DNA from: Candidatus Omnitrophota bacterium
GTDB lineage: Bacteria; Hinthialibacterota; Hinthialibacteria; Hinthialibacterales; JAKPRU01
Assembly: GCA_029570205.1 (NCBI GenBank)
Contig: JAKQSI010000118.1
Location: 114,421-178,420, forward strand
Length of the DNA stretch: 64,000 bases
Direction: 5' to 3'
Each line of letters opens with the position of its first letter. The first letter of the stretch is position 1. Under the pieces are notes generated by a model that saw only the letters and a program-made list of their open reading frames with translations, was not told the origin of the DNA and did no database searches. Below are positions 41,627 through 48,968 of this stretch, piece after piece. The translations under genes were made by a program, and so were the position numbers.

Positions 41627-42348
41627 CGCGGTTCCTTTCCGAATTCAGGCGCGGGGCCGGTGGCTGCCGGCCCTACATTGGCCTGTGGATTGCAGGCGTA
41701 CAACACTCCCGTCAGGTTGAATCGCTCACGAAGATCTTTCAACTCGTTGACTCGTCCCGGGCTGAGGATATTGACATTTCCCAACAGAATGGCTGTCAGA
41801 AGAATCTTTGCGAAATGCTCTACCGTTTCCAGGCGGTAGTAAGCCTCCATGACATTTTTTCCCACCGAGAGAATGCCGTGGTTGGCCATGAGAATCACAT
41901 TCGCCTTTTCGATATAGGTCTCCATAGCGGTGGGGAGTTCCTCGGAACCCGGGCGGCCGTAGGGAGCAAGAGGAACGCCGCCGAGGGCCAACAGGACCTC
42001 CGGCAAGACACATTGGTCCAGGGAAAGCCCGGCAACCGCAAAACCGGTTGCGGTCGGCGGGTGCGCGTGGACCACCGCATGGACATCCGGCCGTTTCCGG
42101 TACACCGCCAGGTGCATCTTTGCTTCGGATGACACTTTCCATTCGCCGCGAATCTGGCGGCCCTGGCTGTCTATCGTGGCGATCATCGCCGGGTCCATGA
42201 ATCCTTTGCTCACGCCGGTGGGAGTACAGAGGATTTCATCATCGCTGATTCGCGCGGAAATGTTGCCGTCATTCGATGCGACGAATCCGCGTATCCAAAT
42301 TCGCCTCCCTGCTTCCAGAATGTCTTGTTTGGCCTGAAATGCGTTCAT
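41623..42348 (-). CDS. Class II aldolase (rhamnulose-1-/fuculose-1-phosphate type)
   Basis: A 241-residue zinc aldolase that splits a ketose-1-phosphate to dihydroxyacetone phosphate and lactaldehyde. Phosphate-binding SNDGNISAR and TPTGVSKG, the catalytic Glu in SSEAKMH, and Zn ligands HAHPP and MANHG are all intact. With RhaI it forms the L-rhamnose path lacking only the kinase. The C-terminal tail (GPAATGPAPEFG) is encoded by a GGGCCGG/CCGGCCC hairpin at 41654-41673, a sign that repeat DNA has replaced the original end. The ATG at 42348 fits the family N terminus (NAFQAKQDILEAGRR). Confidence 0.88.
   Translation of the reverse strand: MNAFQAKQDILEAGRRIWIRGFVASNDGNISARISDDEILCTPTGVSKGFMDPAMIATIDSQGRQIRGEWKVSSEAKMHLAVYRKRPDVHAVVHAHPPTATGFAVAGLSLDQCVLPEVLLALGGVPLAPYGRPGSEELPTAMETYIEKANVILMANHGILSVGKNVMEAYYRLETVEHFAKILLTAILLGNVNILSPGRVNELKDLRERFNLTGVLYACNPQANVGPAATGPAPEFGKEPR
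41654..41673. repeat. GGGCCGG-TGGCTG-CCGGCCC hairpin in the aldolase 3' end
   Basis: Perfect 7-bp stem with a 6-base loop, within the last 20 codons of the aldolase and just upstream of the RhaI start. Confidence 0.7.
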
Positions 42349-42431
42349 ATTCGTTTCCCTGTGAATTGCGTTCAATATCGCCTGTACAGGTTTCGGAGGA
42401 CGCAGGGGGTAATTCATGAATTGCCCCCTGC

Positions 42432-42493
42432 CGTCATTCCGGCGAAAGTCGGAATCCAGGCGTGCAGTTCTCGCCCCCGAAATCCAAATGACG
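42432..42493. repeat. Element with CCGTCATT/AATGACGG terminal inverted repeats
   Basis: It begins CCGTCATTCCGGCGAAAGTC and ends CCAAATGACGG, with exact 8-base inverted termini. The left half matches 59597-59623. Confidence 0.75.
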
Positions 42494-42565
42494 GTACCAG
42501 CATTGATTGACCTCCGTCAACCGATGCGGTGGACTCTCCATTCAATTATGCTATGCTTCCGGCAA

Positions 42566-42617
42566 ATCACTTACGAGCCTCGCTCCGGCGGGGCCGGTGA
42601 TTGGGGTGAAGAAAGCG
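42566..42617 (+). repeat. Dispersed repeat, inverse copy of 25670-25725
   Basis: It shares CGCTCCGGCGGGGCCGGTGA and flanks through GAAGAAAGC with the other copy in inverse orientation. Confidence 0.75.
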
Positions 42618-42693
42618 TCACCGCACGCAATGCGAACGAAGGAGTGAAGATACGCGCAACCCCCTCTATGTTTCTCCAAGTTTTGGGGGACAG

Positions 42694-42786
42694 TTCCTCC
42701 CCGAAGATCGGGGGAGGTCAGGTGGGGGTTGACCGGATTTCGCAAAACTCCTCGGCGTGACGGTTCTGCCCCAGCTTTCTAAGGAG
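42694..42786. repeat. Long dispersed element, copy B, ending in a ribosome binding site
   Basis: Matches 38918-39011. The last bases, CTTTCTAAGGAG, supply AAGGAG seven bases before the sialidase ATG at 42794. Confidence 0.85.
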
Positions 42787-42793
42787 TGTAATC

Positions 42794-43819
42794 ATGCTTA
42801 TCGGAGTTCTCATCTTCTTGATCTCTTTCATGGAGGCAGGCGTAATGAATGCTCAATGTCAATCGGATTCTCCGGCGATTGTCCAATCCGGATTCATTTA
42901 CGACGAAGCCCCGTTTCCGTCTTGCCACGCTTCCACCCTGGTGGAGGTCTCGCAGGGCAAGATTCTGGCGGCCTGGTTTGGCGGCACGGAGGAAGGGAAC
43001 CCGGATGTCGGCATCTGGCTGTCCAAGTATGACGGATATGCCTGGGAACCGGTGCGACAAGTTGCGAAAGCGGATGGGGTCCCGTGCTGGAATCCGGTTC
43101 TGTTTCAGGCCAAAAACGGGGAAACCCTGTTGTTCTACAAGGCCGGTCCAAGCCCGACCGGTTGGTCCGGCCTTCTGATTCGATCCAGGGATGATGGCGA
43201 GACCTGGTCCGAGCCGGAACTGCTTCCCGGCGGAATCCTGGGACCGATTAAGAACAAGCCGATTCAACTGGAGGATGGAACCCTGGTCTGCGGCTCCTCC
43301 GTAGAGAGCTGGAAACTATGGACCTGCTGGGTGGAACTGACACGCGATCTCGGCAAGACCTGGAGCAAGCATGGGCCGATCCAGGTCCCCGGCCGGCCGT
43401 TCGGCATTATCCAGCCCACCGTGTTCTTAACGAAAGATCAAAATATCCGCATGTTGTGCCGCGCGCGACAAACCATTGGGAAAATCTGCCTCGCCGAATC
43501 CAAAGACAGCGGCAGGACCTGGTCCGATGCGCGACCCATCGACCTGCCGAATCCCAATTCCGGCATTGACGCTGTCCGAATGACGGATGGCAGAATCGCC
43601 TTGGTGTATAACCATACCGGTACCGGCAGGACCCCTCTCAACCTGGGCATCTCCAATGATGACGGTGAGACCTGGAAAATGGCGCTGACTCTGGAAAATC
43701 AACCCGGCGAGTATTCCTACCCGGCTGTCATTCAAACCGGCGATGGCCTGTTACATACGACTTACACCTGGAAAAGGGAAAAGATCAAACACGTGGTCAT
43801 CGGCCTCAAAGAGAAATGA
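42794..43819 (+). CDS. Secreted sialidase-fold (BNR repeat) glycoside hydrolase-like protein
   Basis: A 341-residue six-bladed beta-propeller of the exo-alpha-sialidase superfamily. Four Asp boxes are visible: SRDDGETW, TRDLGKTW, SKDSGRTW and SNDDGETW. The N terminus is hydrophobic and gives a signal peptide. Family members include true sialidases and many propellers of other specificity; the Arg triad cannot be confirmed by eye. The neighbouring L-rhamnose path suggests degradation of host or plant glycans. Its ribosome binding site is the end of a dispersed repeat (42694-42786). Confidence 0.85.
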   Translation: MLIGVLIFLISFMEAGVMNAQCQSDSPAIVQSGFIYDEAPFPSCHASTLVEVSQGKILAAWFGGTEEGNPDVGIWLSKYDGYAWEPVRQVAKADGVPCWNPVLFQAKNGETLLFYKAGPSPTGWSGLLIRSRDDGETWSEPELLPGGILGPIKNKPIQLEDGTLVCGSSVESWKLWTCWVELTRDLGKTWSKHGPIQVPGRPFGIIQPTVFLTKDQNIRMLCRARQTIGKICLAESKDSGRTWSDARPIDLPNPNSGIDAVRMTDGRIALVYNHTGTGRTPLNLGISNDDGETWKMALTLENQPGEYSYPAVIQTGDGLLHTTYTWKREKIKHVVIGLKEK

Positions 43820-43864
43820 GGGATGTGACTCCGTGCGTCAAACGGTGATATAACTACTGCATAG

Positions 43865-44053
43865 GAAGACCGAGCCAGGCGAAAGAAATGGAAGGTACTT
43901 CCCGACGCCACATTTCGCGCCGAGGACGACGGGACCGGGTTTGTGTTCAGCGCGGATAACGAGGCGGCGCATCCGGTCAATCAAACCGCAGTCGAGATGA
44001 TGAAAGAACTCTCGAAAAAAATTGAGAATCCTGGTAATCCTGTAATCAGGTAA
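43865..44053 (+). pseudogene. PqqD-like gene remnant
   Basis: An open frame of 62 codons preceded by TAG (43862) and without any start codon in its first part. The translation VLPDATFRAEDDGTGFVFS...HPVNQTAVEMMKEL has the layout of PqqD-like peptide-binding proteins (hydrophobic strand, DGxGxxF, then LNxTAxxIxxLL). The usual C-terminal helices are missing: the frame ends instead in a dispersed repeat (44026-44050) read as ENPGNPVIR. An ATG at 43888 is in another frame, so one base indel near the start could have killed the gene. Family call moderate. Confidence 0.45.
44026..44050. repeat. GAATCCTGGTAATCCTGTAA-type short repeat
   Basis: Two imperfect units of AATCCTG(G/T)T in tandem at the end of the PqqD-like remnant. 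The pattern is common as scattered repeats in related genomes; no other copy was found in this window. Confidence 0.5.
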
Positions 44054-44090
44054 ATCATGGTTCAGACAAACAGGCAAGCATGAGGAAGAA

Positions 44091-44192
44091 ATGAGAATTT
44101 GGCGAGGCTTCACTCTGATTGATCTCCTTGTTGCCATTATCTCTTTCTTTGACAGTTGTGCAGTTAAAACCGGACCCGCTGGAAATCATTAA
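44091..44192 (+). pseudogene. Truncated type IV prepilin-like gene
   Basis: A 33-codon frame with a good ribosome binding site (GAGGAAGA, ending one base before the ATG). It starts MRIWRGFTLIDLLVAIISFF, the prepilin peptidase cleavage and methylation pattern (GFTLIELLV...), and then departs into unrelated sequence and stops inside the end of dusB. It looks like the first exon-like piece of a pilin or planctomycete-type DUF1559 protein cut off by rearrangement. Mature pilins are at least 100 residues, so this is non-functional or a fortuitous small protein. Confidence 0.55.
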
Positions 44193-45240
44193 CCTCCTGG
44201 ATGCTTTTCCGATCTTCGATACCGTGGCTTTCGGGTGACACGGACTCGGTTTCCGCGTGGATCGGCGTCAAATCCGGCGGAAAATCCTTCGCCCAATCTT
44301 GCAGCGCAATAATTACTTCATCCATTTTCTCCAAGTAATTGACTACGCGACGCATTTCTTTGACAGTGGGATAACCTTTGAGATACCAGCCGACATGCTT
44401 TCGCATTTCGTGAATCCCCTTCGGCTCCCCCTTTTCTTCCACTACCAGACGGATATGCCGAACGAGAACCTCGATTCGCTCGGCCAACCCCACTGGGGGA
44501 AGCGATTCCTGACCGGCAAGATAGTGCCGGATTTCACGAAAAATCCACGGATTTCCATAGCTGCCGCGGCCCACCATAACACCGTCACAGCCCGTTTCGG
44601 CGATCATTCGCGCGGCAGACGGGCCATCCTTCACATTGCCGTTCCCGACTACCGGCACATTCACGGCGGATTTCAGTTCTCCGATCCAGGGCCAGAAGGC
44701 TTCCCCCGAAAAGCCCATTGCGCGGGTTCGTGCATGGAGGATCATGCCGTCCACGCCTTCCTCCTGCGCAATGCGGGCCACTTCCAGAAAGGTCAGTTCC
44801 TCCGCGTTCCATCCTGCCCGCATCTTGACCGAGAAGGGCAGGGAAGTGGCGCCTCGAACTTTTCGAATGATTTCGGCGAGAAGCGCAAGGTTGCGAGTGA
44901 GCGCGATGCCGGAACCGTGGTTGACCACGTTTTTTGCGGGACATCCCAGGTTCAGGTCGATCCCATCGGGACCGATATCGGTAATGAGTTTCGCGGCCTC
45001 CTCCATCTGAAGCGGATTCTTGCCGAAAATCTGGATCACCAGGGGATGCTCATTGCGGCAGATATCGAGCATCGCAAGGGTTTTCCGGTTCCTCATGGCG
45101 ATGCCGGTTGCGCTGATCAATTCCGAGAAAGCAAGCGGGCATCCCGTCTCGCGCGCGATGGTCCGGGTGGCGCGGTCGGTGACTCCGGCAATCGGGGCCA
45201 GTATGACGGTAGAGTAGAATGCCCGGGGATCTCTTGTCAT
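44164..45240 (-). CDS. dusB: tRNA-dihydrouridine synthase DusB
   Basis: A 358-residue FMN enzyme that reduces uridines in the tRNA D-loop. It has LAPIAGVTDRATR at the N terminus, the Dus signature LNLGCPAKNVVNHGSGIAL with the catalytic Cys near residue 100, and KMRAGW, HARTR, GNGNV and GRGSYGNPW for FMN binding. The length is typical of DusB. Its start overlaps the tsaD stop by four bases, making it the last gene of a leftward cluster with tsaD and ctpA. Confidence 0.93.
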   Translation of the reverse strand: MTRDPRAFYSTVILAPIAGVTDRATRTIARETGCPLAFSELISATGIAMRNRKTLAMLDICRNEHPLVIQIFGKNPLQMEEAAKLITDIGPDGIDLNLGCPAKNVVNHGSGIALTRNLALLAEIIRKVRGATSLPFSVKMRAGWNAEELTFLEVARIAQEEGVDGMILHARTRAMGFSGEAFWPWIGELKSAVNVPVVGNGNVKDGPSAARMIAETGCDGVMVGRGSYGNPWIFREIRHYLAGQESLPPVGLAERIEVLVRHIRLVVEEKGEPKGIHEMRKHVGWYLKGYPTVKEMRRVVNYLEKMDEVIIALQDWAKDFPPDLTPIHAETESVSPESHGIEDRKSIQEVNDFQRVRF

Positions 45241-46229
45241 GGCATTGCGTCCATGTCCCAGTTTGAACGATATCCCTTCTCCAGCAGAATTGTCCCCAGC
45301 CCGGCCACCATTACTCCGTTATCCGTGCAGAGAGATACGGGCGGTGTCACGAGGCGCATTCCATTCGATGCGGCGGCCTTTGCCATGGTCTCGCGGATTG
45401 TTCGGTTTGCGGCGACTCCGCCGGTCAGCGTGATGGTTTTCACTCGATGCTGCTGCGCGGCCATCAGAGTCTTTTCGACCAGGCTGTCCGCCACGGCCGC
45501 CTGGAAAGAAAAACAGATCCGGTCGATCTCGCTATCCCGCCCGTAAGGAACCGATTCGATATAGCGTGCCACGGCCGTCTTCAGGCCGCTGAATGAGAAG
45601 GCCATCGTCGGACCCGTAAGCGGACGGGGGAAGGGGATGGTTTCTCCTCCAGCCCAGCGTTGCGCGCGTTTTTCGATTACCGGACCACCGGGATAGCCCA
45701 GATTCAGCAAGTTGGCGACTTTATCGAACCCCTCTCCCGCTGCATCGTCACGGGTGGAAGCCAAACGGACCATTTTCTCCCACGACCGAACCAGGTAGAC
45801 CGCCGTATGGCCGCCGGAAACGATCAGGGCGACATGCGGAAAATCCGGCGGCTCGTCCTCCGATGCAAAAACAGCGCTATAGATATGTGCATGGAGATGA
45901 TTGACGCCCACGAGCGGAAGGCCGCAGCCGTATGCAAAAGACTTTGCCACGGCAATCCCCACGAGCAGGCATCCCACCAGGCCGGGACCCTGTGTTACCG
46001 CCACACCGTGGAGATCCCGCGCGTCGAGGTCCGCATCCTTGAGGGTCTGTCGCAGAAGCGGCAGGAGAACGTTGGCGTGAGCGCGGGAGGCAACCTCCGG
46101 AACGACTCCGCCATACGGGCCATGAAGATCCACCTGAGACGACAAATGGGCGGACCCTATGTTCCGCCCATTTGAGACAATCGCAACTCCGGTGTCATCG
46201 CAGGAGGTATCAATTCCCAGGACGTGCAA
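45237..46229 (-). CDS. tsaD: tRNA threonylcarbamoyladenosine synthase subunit TsaD
   Basis: A 330-residue Kae1/YgjD-family enzyme that transfers threonylcarbamoyl to A37 of ANN-decoding tRNAs. It starts LGIDTSCDDTGVAI and has the metal-binding HLHAHIYSA, the ATP-binding LIVSGGHTAVYLV, and the C-terminal GGVAANRTI with CTDNGVMVA. It is full length. Its first 20 bases overlap the end of the ctpA gene, and its end overlaps dusB, so all three are co-transcribed. It joins two tRNA-modification genes to envelope genes. Confidence 0.95.
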   Translation of the reverse strand: MHVLGIDTSCDDTGVAIVSNGRNIGSAHLSSQVDLHGPYGGVVPEVASRAHANVLLPLLRQTLKDADLDARDLHGVAVTQGPGLVGCLLVGIAVAKSFAYGCGLPLVGVNHLHAHIYSAVFASEDEPPDFPHVALIVSGGHTAVYLVRSWEKMVRLASTRDDAAGEGFDKVANLLNLGYPGGPVIEKRAQRWAGGETIPFPRPLTGPTMAFSFSGLKTAVARYIESVPYGRDSEIDRICFSFQAAVADSLVEKTLMAAQQHRVKTITLTGGVAANRTIRETMAKAAASNGMRLVTPPVSLCTDNGVMVAGLGTILLEKGYRSNWDMDAMP

Positions 46230-47709
46230 GTCCGACCTCCCCGGCCTGATTGTCGATGAGGATCAACGCCGTCTTGAGGGATTGATAGGCTGCCAGGAGC
46301 TCCGTATCGTAAACCTCTTCTTTGGGTTCCTCCTGCTGGCTGTCCTGTGCGCCTTCTTTGAAGATATCACCTGGAGTGAGTTCCTTCTCCTGTTCCTCCG
46401 AACTCGACGGAGTCTCCGTCGGACCTTTCGGCTCGGCGTTCGGTTCCTGGGGCGTACCGGTGGCCGATTGGAGGATTCCGGCGGATTTCATCACATTGGG
46501 CGGCAACACTCCGTATTTGCGGTTCAAACGAATCGAATAATGCTCATCCGGTGTGACATTCGCCAGGATATCGGGAATCAACCCTTCCAGGTCCGAGATG
46601 GATCGGCCCTTGGGCGTGTAATACTTGGCGGTGGTCAGTTTGAGCATGGCTCCCCGGCCGCCTTTTGTAGACAGCGGAATCAGCGTCTGCACCGAGCCTT
46701 TGCCGAACGTGCGCGGGTCCGGTTTCCCATCCCGCATGGAACCCGCCGAGCCGACAATGACGGCGCGTTTATAGTCTTGCATGCAACCCGCCACAATTTC
46801 CGATGCGCTTGCGGAGAACTCATTCACCAGGACGGCGAGAAGGATATGTCCCACCGGGTCCCGTTTTGCGGTATACTCCTTGACCTGATCCCCGCGTCCC
46901 CGATACGTCACAATGACTTTCCCGCGTTCGATAAACAGATCGCACGCATCCACCGCGACATCCAGCAACCCGCCGTAGTTGTCTCTCAGGTCGAGGACCA
47001 GCGCCCGCATCCCTTTCCCTTCGAGCTCCCGGATATATTTCTCCAGTTCACGCGCCGCATCCTTGCTGAAGTCCTGAAGGCGCATATAGCCGACTTCGTT
47101 GTCCAGCATTTTCGGATTGATGATCGCGGAGGGATTGATGACATCGCGCTCCACTTCAAACGTGAGCAACTGCGTTTCCGACCGACGCGCAATCCGCAGT
47201 TTCACCTTGGTCCCTTTGGGACCTTTGAGCTTCTTGACCGCTTCCTGGAGCGAAATTCCCTTGGTTCCCTGGCCGTCGATCTCGATAATCCGGTCGCCTT
47301 CGAGAATGCCGGCCCGCTCCGCGGGCGTCCCATGCAGGGTCTGCACAACAGTCAGCCAGCCGTCGGTCAGGTTGATCTGGATTCCGAGTCCCTCAAATTC
47401 GCCCTGCGTTTGATCGTTGAATTCCTTGGCTTCTTCTTGTGTGAAGAAGACACTATAGCGGTCGAGTCCCTCGACCATGCCCTGGATCGCCTTCTCGATG
47501 AGAATATCCGGCTTGGTTTTTTCCTCATCGATATAGCTTTCCTCAATCGTCGCCATGACTTCAAGGAACAAATCACTTTGTTCCATCTTCGTCTCGATGT
47601 TCTCCACGGCCATGACAGTGGAGTGGACGCCCAACCCCATGACACCGAGAATAACCAGCGACACCATCCACAAGAGAACCATGTGGCCACGACGTACCAT
47701 TCGAGACAT
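46210..47709 (-). CDS. ctpA: C-terminal processing peptidase, S41 family (CtpA)
   Basis: A 499-residue periplasmic serine protease with an N-terminal membrane anchor. After a helical segment the PDZ domain covers about residues 95-180 (GLGIQIN... GTPAERAGILEGDRI). The protease core has the catalytic Ser in NEFSASASEI and the Lys in TFGKGSVQ. About eleven residues are inserted just before TFGKGSVQ (GSAGSMRDGKPDPR). The C-terminal 90 residues are acidic and Glu/Pro-rich. The ATG at 47709 begins a short basic stretch before the anchor. CtpA enzymes often trim cell-wall hydrolases, consistent with the EnvC-like gene upstream. Confidence 0.92.
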   Translation of the reverse strand: MSRMVRRGHMVLLWMVSLVILGVMGLGVHSTVMAVENIETKMEQSDLFLEVMATIEESYIDEEKTKPDILIEKAIQGMVEGLDRYSVFFTQEEAKEFNDQTQGEFEGLGIQINLTDGWLTVVQTLHGTPAERAGILEGDRIIEIDGQGTKGISLQEAVKKLKGPKGTKVKLRIARRSETQLLTFEVERDVINPSAIINPKMLDNEVGYMRLQDFSKDAARELEKYIRELEGKGMRALVLDLRDNYGGLLDVAVDACDLFIERGKVIVTYRGRGDQVKEYTAKRDPVGHILLAVLVNEFSASASEIVAGCMQDYKRAVIVGSAGSMRDGKPDPRTFGKGSVQTLIPLSTKGGRGAMLKLTTAKYYTPKGRSISDLEGLIPDILANVTPDEHYSIRLNRKYGVLPPNVMKSAGILQSATGTPQEPNAEPKGPTETPSSSEEQEKELTPGDIFKEGAQDSQQEEPKEEVYDTELLAAYQSLKTALILIDNQAGEVGLARPGN

Positions 47710-47756
47710 GAACTCGAATCCTCCTGATTTCGATTGTCGTAAAGAGCGTGGGATGT

Positions 47757-48968
47757 TCAGCGGGCAAGCCAATCGCCCGGATCCAACGCCTGATCGCCTT
47801 TACGGATTTCAAAATGATAAACCGGACCTTCGTCCCGGTTTTTCTGTCCGACAACTCCAATGGAAGCGCCTGCGGCCACTTCCGACCCGGCTTTCAGGGA
47901 CCCCGCTTCGACATTCCCATAAACCGTTAAATATCCGTCGCCGTGGTCCAACGCTACCAACGCACCGTATCCCTCCAGCTGGCCGACATAAAGCGCCCGG
48001 CCATCCGCAACCGCTTTAACGACGGTTCCCTCTTTTGTAGACACATCCACCCCTTTGCTCATCAGTTTGACGTTGAGGGTAGGATGGGTAAAGGGTCCGT
48101 AACCGCGTACCACCTTCCCCTGTGCGGGCCACGGCAGTTTTCCTTTCAATTTTACAAACGGCGTTCCAGGCTGAAACGGAGCCTGAGAGGTTTCCGGCCG
48201 GGTGATCTTCGTCTTTCCAGGTTCCGGTTGAGCAGGTTTCGGTTTGAGGGCAGCGCGGCGCAGGCGGGCCAGTTGCTCGTCCAGGGCGTTCAGCTGGGCC
48301 TGCATTTTTTTCAGTTCCGCCGCCAATTTCTGTTCGGTTTCCAGGTTGGATTTTGCCCGATTTTCGGCAGTTTCGAGTCGTTTCTGTGTTTGTTGTTTCA
48401 GGGCTTCTTCATTCACCATATATCGTTCACGGATGCGTTTCTGATAGCCCTGTTCCTCCTCCAGTTTTCCGCTGAGTGTTTCACGGCGGGGACGTTCCGA
48501 GAGTTCCTGTTGAAATAATTCCGTCACAAGGGCGACTGCGCTTTCATAAACAATCGCCGAATCGGTGTCCTTTGTTTGTGCGGCAACCTGGCAGGCCGAG
48601 TCGATCATGGATTCCCGTTTTCCGGCGCGGTCCAGCAACTCCAGCAGTTCCGTTTCTGCCGCTTGGGCGCCCTGTTCCGATCTCTCCAGGTTGGCGAGGT
48701 AATTCCGAAATTGCTTGTCGAACTGTTCCAGTTTCTGGTTATGCAGTGTGGCGGTTCGTTCCAGCTCTTTGCGACGTGCCCGGAGTTGATCCATTTCTTT
48801 CTGACGTTTTTGAATCGTCTCGCGCAGCTGCGCGGCCTGCCGCGCCGGTTCCGGTGCGCCTGAAATCAAGTACGGGCCGAACAGGAAAAACATCAGGAAA
48901 ACCGGAATGAAGGCCGATGCCCCGGATGCAACGTGCCTCCGTTTATGGAACAACAATCCCCCCCGCAT
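47757..48968 (-). CDS. EnvC-like murein hydrolase activator (degenerate LytM/M23)
   Basis: A 403-residue secreted protein: signal segment, two long coiled coils (residues 40-250, rich in Gln/Glu/Lys/Arg), and a C-terminal LytM domain (about 270-400). The LytM core lacks the first zinc His: the usual HxGxD region reads MSKGVDV. YGN replaces YGH, and YHFEIR replaces HLHFE, so it is unlikely to cut peptidoglycan itself. This matches EnvC, which activates amidases under FtsEX control. The start overlaps the FtsX-like stop as TGATG. A Pro/Lys linker (KPKPAQPEPGKTK) joins coil and LytM domain. Confidence 0.85.
   Translation of the reverse strand: MRGGLLFHKRRHVASGASAFIPVFLMFFLFGPYLISGAPEPARQAAQLRETIQKRQKEMDQLRARRKELERTATLHNQKLEQFDKQFRNYLANLERSEQGAQAAETELLELLDRAGKRESMIDSACQVAAQTKDTDSAIVYESAVALVTELFQQELSERPRRETLSGKLEEEQGYQKRIRERYMVNEEALKQQTQKRLETAENRAKSNLETEQKLAAELKKMQAQLNALDEQLARLRRAALKPKPAQPEPGKTKITRPETSQAPFQPGTPFVKLKGKLPWPAQGKVVRGYGPFTHPTLNVKLMSKGVDVSTKEGTVVKAVADGRALYVGQLEGYGALVALDHGDGYLTVYGNVEAGSLKAGSEVAAGASIGVVGQKNRDEGPVYHFEIRKGDQALDPGDWLAR

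Larger units (their letters stand above)
42349..42793. other. 445-base intergenic region made mostly of repeats
   Basis: Three dispersed elements are recognised (42432-42493, 42566-42617, 42694-42786). Promoters for the divergent aldolase operon and sialidase must lie here, but no convincing -35/-10 pair was found. Confidence 0.6.

Noticed and set aside
46159-47727. 522-codon rightward open frame
   Set aside because: Antisense to ctpA, which carries all S41 motifs.
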